NCBI GenBank assembly: GCA_903911805.1
Contig: CAIWET010000196.1
Span: 1-10,710 of the forward strand
Source of the DNA: an uncultured Ignavibacteria bacterium
GTDB lineage: Bacteria > Bacteroidota > Ignavibacteria > Kapaibacteriales > UBA2268
Direction: 5' to 3'
Length of the DNA stretch: 10,710 nt
In this document: positions 7,098-10,710 of the stretch, piece by piece
Layout: the number at the start of each line of letters is the position of its first letter
Numbering within the stretch: position 1 is the stretch's first letter
Position numbers and translations under genes: made by a program
The notes under the pieces: generated by a model
The model's input: only the letters and a program-made list of their open reading frames with translations
The model's database searches: none
What the model was told of the DNA's origin: nothing

Positions 7098-9290
7098 ATG
7101 CTGAAATTTTTTTTACTTATATTCTTAATAATAATTTCATATCAAGTGAAATCTGAAGAACCATTTTGGGAAAAATTAAATGGTACTAATATTGGTCAAA
7201 TCAATAGTATGGTAGAAATTAAAGAAAAAACGTATTTAATTGCAGCAAATGGTATTTATAAAACAACAGACGAAGGTAAGAATTGGTTTCAAGTCTATAT
7301 TGGTAATTATTTCAAAAAAATAATTTGCTCAAAAAAAGGTGTTATAGCTGCTATCGCTTCAGATTGGTTTCACTTTGATGGGTGTTATGATAAGGTAATT
7401 ATATCTAAAGATGAAGGTAAAACATGGGATGAAATCTATAAAACTAATACTAAAATGGATTACTGCATTACTCAATTAAGCTTTAATGGTAATGATGAAT
7501 TATACTTTATTGAATTGAAAGATAGATATATTATTTCTGATAGTACATATATTATCTTTTATTCAAAAGATTATGGAAAGACACTATTAGAATTTAAAAT
7601 TCCAGTATTTGATTCCTCTAAATATAATTATTTAGGAATTTGCGATTTTTTTATATCAACAAATAATAATTTATATCTAAGTTTTACAAATTATTATAAT
7701 GGTAATTCCGATGCTGATGCTTTTCTATTTAATTCAAATAATAAAGGTAAAAACTGGAGAAAATTAACTGATTTTGGTCGTTCTTATAAATCAGTTTTCA
7801 CTTTAGATGAAAAGACAGTATATGTTAATTACGATATTAATGGCGGTTGGTGGGATGGTCATTTGGCTAAATCAGAAGACAGTTGTAAAACCTGGAATAC
7901 TTTTGAAGTACCATTTTCAATTGATAAATTTGTAGTCGATAGTAATAACATCTATGCACTCGAAATTGGTCCTCATACCGATTATAATCATTATAATACA
8001 TTTTATAGTTCATCTGATTTTGGGGAAACTTGGGAAAAAGTAACATTAGACCAAGAATATTTTTATACTGATTTATTTTTAGATAGTAAAAAGAATTTAT
8101 TTTTAATGACAAGAAATGGACTGATACATTATAATACAAAGACCAAAGAATACTCAAATAGAAGCAAAGGTTATACTTTCAGTGAATCAACAAATATGGC
8201 ATTTACAAAAGATGGAACAATATTCTCAACTTCTTTAGATGGAGTACATAAATCAACAGATGACGGAATAAGTTGGACTTCTTGTGGATTAGATACAATA
8301 AGACTGACATCAATTTTTATAACAAAAAATGATAATATATATGTTTCAAGTGGAAGAACTCACATTAATCCTACTGGAGAAGAAAGAGCGTTTTATCGTT
8401 CAACTGATAAAGGATTAACATGGGTAATGAAAGCAAATTGGTGTATTGATGATTTAATAGAATTAGATAATGGCGAAATATGGGCAAGTGTAATAAAATC
8501 AACAGACAATGGTGAGACTTGGATAAATAATGATAAATTAACTGAATTACCTTTATTCTTTAAACAAAACAGATTAGGAGAAATATTAATAGTTTTCAAT
8601 AAATTAGGGTTATATAAGAGCAAGGATAATGGAAATACATTCAAAAAAGTAAGTGATCAAATGCCGACAACAATTGAATTTCATCCCTATACTGATTATT
8701 GCATAAGTGATTTCGGATATTCAACAGACAATGGAGATACCTGGAATAATAATTATAAAATAATCAGCTATGGTACACATGATTCATTATATAATTTTAT
8801 TAATGTTGATTATTTTAAAGAAGACAAAATTAATTACCTTAAAAATAATTTTTCTGAAACAATGGATATAAGAAGTGGAATGGATACAATTTGTCATAGA
8901 TATGAAATAAAAACAGCCCCAAATGGCTATATATATCTAATGACAGCTGGAGCAGGAATCTTTAGAAGTCGACAAAAATATGTATCAGTAAAAGAACAAG
9001 AATTAATTCTATCAAATAATTTAATTAGTCCCAATCCTGCAAGTGAATATATAGAAATAAGGCAACCTTCGGAAGGTTTGAAACCTTCCGAAGGTTATAA
9101 TATCCAAATCTTCAACATATTCGGCGAGAAGAACCCCACCCTAGCCCTCCCCATAGGGGCGGGAATAGGAAAAGTCCTCCCCAATGGGGAGGATTTAGGT
9201 GGGGTTTTAAGAATAGATATTTCTAATCTCCCAGCAGGGGTGTATTTCATCAAAATTGGTGATAAATTTGAGAAATTTGTGAAATTGTAA
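7098..9290 (+). CDS. T9SS-secreted Asp-box (BNR-like) beta-propeller protein
   Basis: This is a 730-residue predicted secreted protein. A hydrophobic signal peptide covers about residues 1-19. Eleven Asp-box motifs of the S-x-D-x-G-x-x-W type occur at 56-63, 103-110, 156-163, 213-220, 259-266, 305-312, 386-393, 435-442, 468-475, 508-515 and 542-549. Those at 156, 213, 259 and 508 are degenerate. Such motifs mark sialidase/VPS10/photosynthesis-stability-factor type propellers. No sialidase arginine triad is evident, so a binding or scaffold role is likelier than an enzyme. Residues ~643-730 form a T9SS type A tail (SPNPASEYIEI; IFNIFGE; IDISNLPAGVYFI; KFEKFVKL), interrupted by two repeat-encoded inserts at about 655-667 and 679-703. 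AGGA (7088-7091) precedes the ATG by 6 bases. The gene is monocistronic between direct repeats. Strong AT bias except in the inserts. Confidence 0.92.
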   Translation: MLKFFLLIFLIIISYQVKSEEPFWEKLNGTNIGQINSMVEIKEKTYLIAANGIYKTTDEGKNWFQVYIGNYFKKIICSKKGVIAAIASDWFHFDGCYDKVIISKDEGKTWDEIYKTNTKMDYCITQLSFNGNDELYFIELKDRYIISDSTYIIFYSKDYGKTLLEFKIPVFDSSKYNYLGICDFFISTNNNLYLSFTNYYNGNSDADAFLFNSNNKGKNWRKLTDFGRSYKSVFTLDEKTVYVNYDINGGWWDGHLAKSEDSCKTWNTFEVPFSIDKFVVDSNNIYALEIGPHTDYNHYNTFYSSSDFGETWEKVTLDQEYFYTDLFLDSKKNLFLMTRNGLIHYNTKTKEYSNRSKGYTFSESTNMAFTKDGTIFSTSLDGVHKSTDDGISWTSCGLDTIRLTSIFITKNDNIYVSSGRTHINPTGEERAFYRSTDKGLTWVMKANWCIDDLIELDNGEIWASVIKSTDNGETWINNDKLTELPLFFKQNRLGEILIVFNKLGLYKSKDNGNTFKKVSDQMPTTIEFHPYTDYCISDFGYSTDNGDTWNNNYKIISYGTHDSLYNFINVDYFKEDKINYLKNNFSETMDIRSGMDTICHRYEIKTAPNGYIYLMTAGAGIFRSRQKYVSVKEQELILSNNLISPNPASEYIEIRQPSEGLKPSEGYNIQIFNIFGEKNPTLALPIGAGIGKVLPNGEDLGGVLRIDISNLPAGVYFIKIGDKFEKFVKL
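9064..9096. repeat. Perfect 33-bp palindrome translated in frame in the sorting tail
   Basis: A perfect 16-bp inverted repeat (AACCTTCGGAAGGTTT / AAACCTTCCGAAGGTT) flanks a single central G at 9080. Each arm is itself nearly palindromic. It is read in frame as QPSEGLKPSEG within the T9SS tail, between the first strand (YIEI) and the second (IQIFNIFG). Its perfection suggests recent insertion or selection on the DNA or RNA structure. Half-related CCGAAGG palindromes occur at 6911-6919 and 9400-9408. Confidence 0.85.
9132..9206. repeat. GC-rich 75-bp inverted-repeat element translated in frame in the sorting tail
   Basis: The outer arms AACCCCACCCTAGCCCTCCCC (9132-9152; 21 bases, one run of C-rich DNA) and 9186-9206 are imperfect complements. 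Nested within are two hairpins: CCCTCCCC..GGGGCGGG at ~9145-9163 and CCTCCCC/GGGGAGG at 9176-9192. The element is translated as roughly NPTLALPIGAGIGKVLPNGE and DLGGV, replacing a normally short loop between IFNIFGE and IDISNL. It is much richer in GC than the gene around it. Confidence 0.85.
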
Positions 9291-9292
9291 AG

Positions 9293-9506
9293 GAATGATG
9301 GGGTCCACCTTTGAGGTGGGCTCCATCTTAATGTTGGCTTCGATACGATGCTTTCGCATCTACTTAAGCCACCGGGTCGAACTGCTCACCAGAGTAAATT
9401 CCGAAGGAATCGTATCGAAATGACTGATAAAAAAAATAAAGGAAACCAAAAGATACTAAAAACTTCATTGTTATCGAACATCTGAAATAAATTTGAGAAA
9501 TTTGTG
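9293..9506. repeat. Direct repeat copy B (~214 bp), right of the 730-residue gene
   Basis: Partner of copy A at 6805-7016, offset by about 2.49 kb in the same orientation. It begins just after the stop of the 730-residue gene and ends with a 20-base copy of that gene's own last codons. The body contains a CCACC/GGTGG hairpin (9305-9319), the TTCGATACGA element (9339-9419) and a 77-base stretch identical to copy A. Confidence 0.9.
9339..9419. repeat. 81-bp palindromic element with TTCGATACGA ends
   Basis: It is bounded by TTCGATACGA (9339-9348) and the exact complement TCGTATCGAA (9410-9419). Internal hairpins are GATGC/GCATC (9347-9360) and ATTCC/GGAAT (9398-9410). It recalls the dispersed 'cttcgatac...gtatcgaa' repeats common in Bacteroidota. 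In copy A the left end is intact (6851-6860) but the right end has decayed to ATTATATGAA, so the two copies have diverged at a structurally important end. Confidence 0.7.
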
Positions 9507-9508
9507 AA
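9489..9508 (+). repeat. 20-base fragment of T9SS-tail coding sequence in the 3' flank
   Basis: AAATTTGAGAAATTTGTGAA is identical to 9264-9283, the codons for KFEKFVK at the end of the 730-residue gene, 225 bases earlier. It is followed by GATATAA, so it would still read KFEKFVKI then stop, but an in-frame TGA lies two codons upstream. The corresponding place in copy A is 6999-7016. It looks like a recombination scar left by another tail. Confidence 0.75.
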
Positions 9509-9520
9509 GATATAAAAAAA

Positions 9521-9556
9521 ATCCCGTCATTTTAGTAATGACGGGATTTTTTTTTA
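9521..9556. terminator. Bidirectional intrinsic terminator between convergent genes
   Basis: A perfect 11-bp stem ATCCCGTCATT (9521-9531) / AATGACGGGAT (9537-9547) has a 5-base loop. It is preceded by eight A and followed by a T run, so it works on both strands: for the 730-residue gene on the plus strand and for malate dehydrogenase, whose stop is about 29 bases away, on the minus strand. Confidence 0.9.
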
Positions 9557-9575
9557 TTTAATGAGCAATTAAAAA

Positions 9576-10520
9576 TTATGCATTATTTTTTGCTATAATT
9601 TCGAGTGCTTCTGCTATTGTTTCTTTTACGTGATTAACAGAATTCATAAATAATCCTGTTTCTTCATCATTAAGTTTTAATTCAATAATTTTTTCAACAC
9701 AATTTTTACCTAATACTACTGGAACGCCAACTACTGCGTCATTAACGCCATATTCGCCTTCTAATAATACTGAGCAAGGAAGAATTCTTCTTTGATCTTT
9801 TACAATTGATTCAACCATTTGAACAACTGATGCTGATGGAGCATAATATGCTGAACCAGTTTTCAAGTATTTAACGATTTCACCACCACCACCAGCTGCT
9901 CTTGCGCAGATAGCATCCATTCTTTCTTTTGGAATTAAATCAGTAACAGGAATACCAGAAACAGTTGTGAATCTTGGAAGTGGAACCATTGTGTCGCCGT
10001 GTCCACCTAAAATCATTCCACGGATATCTTGCATTGAAACGCCTAATTCCATTGAAATGAATGATACGTATCTAGATGTATCTAGAATACCAGCCATACC
10101 AACAACTTTATTTCTTGGTAAGCCAGTTGCTTTTAATGCTAAATATGTCATAACGTCTAAAGGATTAGAAACTACGATATAAAAAGCGTTTGGTGAGTAT
10201 TTAACTGCATTGCTGATGCAAGTATTTACGATATTTGCATTGATGATTAATAAATCATCTCTAGTCATACCTGGTTTACGTGCTAATCCAGCAGTTTGAA
10301 TAACGATATCTGAATTTGCTGTTAAAGCATAATCATTTGTACCGATAATTCTTGAATCTGATTCTAAAACAGGCATTGATTCATACATATCTAAAGCTTT
10401 TCCTTCAGGAATACCTTCTAAGATATCAATCAAAATAATTTCATTTGCTAATTCTGCATTTGCAAGCAGTTGTGCTGTTGTTGCGCCTACGTTGCCTGCG
10501 CCGATTACTGTAATTTTCAT
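9576..10520 (-). CDS. mdh: Malate dehydrogenase, NAD-dependent, LDH-like type
   Basis: It interconverts (S)-malate and oxaloacetate with NAD(H) in the cytoplasm, serving the TCA cycle or its reductive branch. The 314-residue length is normal for the LDH-like MDH family. Visible landmarks: GAGNVG dinucleotide loop (7-12), the NAD-selecting acidic residue in LIDI (Asp32), the mobile loop RKPGMTRDD with Arg81 and Arg87 for substrate carboxylates (Arg81 where lactate dehydrogenases have Gln, hence malate rather than lactate), Asn119 in VSNPLD, Asp147 and Arg150 in GILDTSR, and the catalytic His174 in GGHGDT. AAGGA (10531-10535 on the minus strand) precedes the ATG by 10 bases. It is convergent with the 730-residue gene and shares its terminator. 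No frame damage or missing catalytic residue is seen. Promoter elements in 10521-10600 are not clear in this very AT-rich stretch. Confidence 0.96.
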   Translation of the reverse strand: MKITVIGAGNVGATTAQLLANAELANEIILIDILEGIPEGKALDMYESMPVLESDSRIIGTNDYALTANSDIVIQTAGLARKPGMTRDDLLIINANIVNTCISNAVKYSPNAFYIVVSNPLDVMTYLALKATGLPRNKVVGMAGILDTSRYVSFISMELGVSMQDIRGMILGGHGDTMVPLPRFTTVSGIPVTDLIPKERMDAICARAAGGGGEIVKYLKTGSAYYAPSASVVQMVESIVKDQRRILPCSVLLEGEYGVNDAVVGVPVVLGKNCVEKIIELKLNDEETGLFMNSVNHVKETIAEALEIIAKNNA

Positions 10521-10600
10521 TTTTTTTCAATCCTTTTTTTTTATTTAAAAGTCTTTTTTCAAAAATAAGAAATTCTTAGATATTAATAATCTTTATTTTT

Positions 10601-10710
10601 TTAATTATTTTCTTTTGGTATATAAAAACTAAAAATACTTCCAATTTTCTCTTGACTTTCGACTTCAATAAAGCCATTATTTAACTCAATAAATGATTAA
10701 CGTTTATTCT
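10601..10710 (-). pseudogene. C-terminal end of a sensor histidine kinase (HATPase domain), probably frameshifted
   Basis: Read on the minus strand, the frame ending in TAA at 10601-10603 gives SFIELNNGFIEVESQEKIGS followed by IFSFYIPKENN. This matches the closing part of histidine-kinase ATPase domains (pattern: I-E-L-x-x-G-x-I-x-V-x-S-x-x-x-x-G-S-x-F-x-F-x-I-P). A TAA stop in the same frame at 10697-10699 lies directly before it, where the kinase G2-box region should continue. Just upstream, another frame reads T-L-I, as expected from the 'GLTLI.SFIEL' pattern, so a small deletion of about 5 bases between them would explain the break. The rest lies outside the window, so whether a truncated kinase is still made cannot be judged. 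Confidence 0.5.

Noticed and set aside
9967..10182. 71-residue plus-strand frame inside the malate dehydrogenase gene
   Set aside because: It is antisense to a fully conserved enzyme with all catalytic residues on the other strand, and its translation has no known features.

Overview
The window is AT-rich bacterial DNA. It suggests a member of the Bacteroidota/Chlorobi (FCB) group. Two large predicted secreted proteins end in type IX secretion (T9SS) C-terminal sorting domains, and the LDH-like malate dehydrogenase matches those of this group. An Ignavibacteria/Kapabacteria-type lineage is possible, but that placement is an impression and was not tested by any search.

Layout. (1) 18-6296 (+) encodes a 2092-residue modular surface protein: signal peptide, cohesin-like region, two LamG/concanavalin-like domains, a dockerin-like calcium-loop segment, a second cohesin-like domain, three Ig-like repeats and a T9SS tail. 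A strong intrinsic terminator closes it (6319-6350). (2) 6353-7097 contains no intact gene. It is packed with short palindromic repeats of at least four kinds, followed by the orphaned end of a lost T9SS-tailed gene (6651-6803) and the first copy of a ~212-bp repeat. (3) 7098-9290 (+) encodes a 730-residue secreted protein with eleven Asp-box motifs, probably a beta-propeller, again with a T9SS tail. That tail carries two palindromic elements that are translated in frame. (4) 9293-9506 is the second copy of the ~212-bp repeat, so the 730-residue gene sits between direct repeats about 2.49 kb apart. (5) A bidirectional terminator (9521-9547) separates it from the convergent malate dehydrogenase gene (9576-10520, minus). 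(6) At the right edge, the minus strand encodes the last ~32 residues of a histidine kinase ATPase domain, with an in-frame stop just upstream that suggests a frameshifted relic.

The two large proteins are probably exported by the Sec system and then moved to the cell surface or released by T9SS. Malate dehydrogenase is housekeeping central metabolism and unrelated to them. I see no new defence or enzymatic system here. The unusual feature is the interplay between T9SS tails and repeats: an orphan tail, tail-derived micro-repeats in the 3' flanks, and palindromic elements that are translated inside the sorting domain, one kind at the same loop in both the live gene and the relic. This looks like a recombination-prone way of swapping or losing secreted-protein genes upstream of a shared tail.
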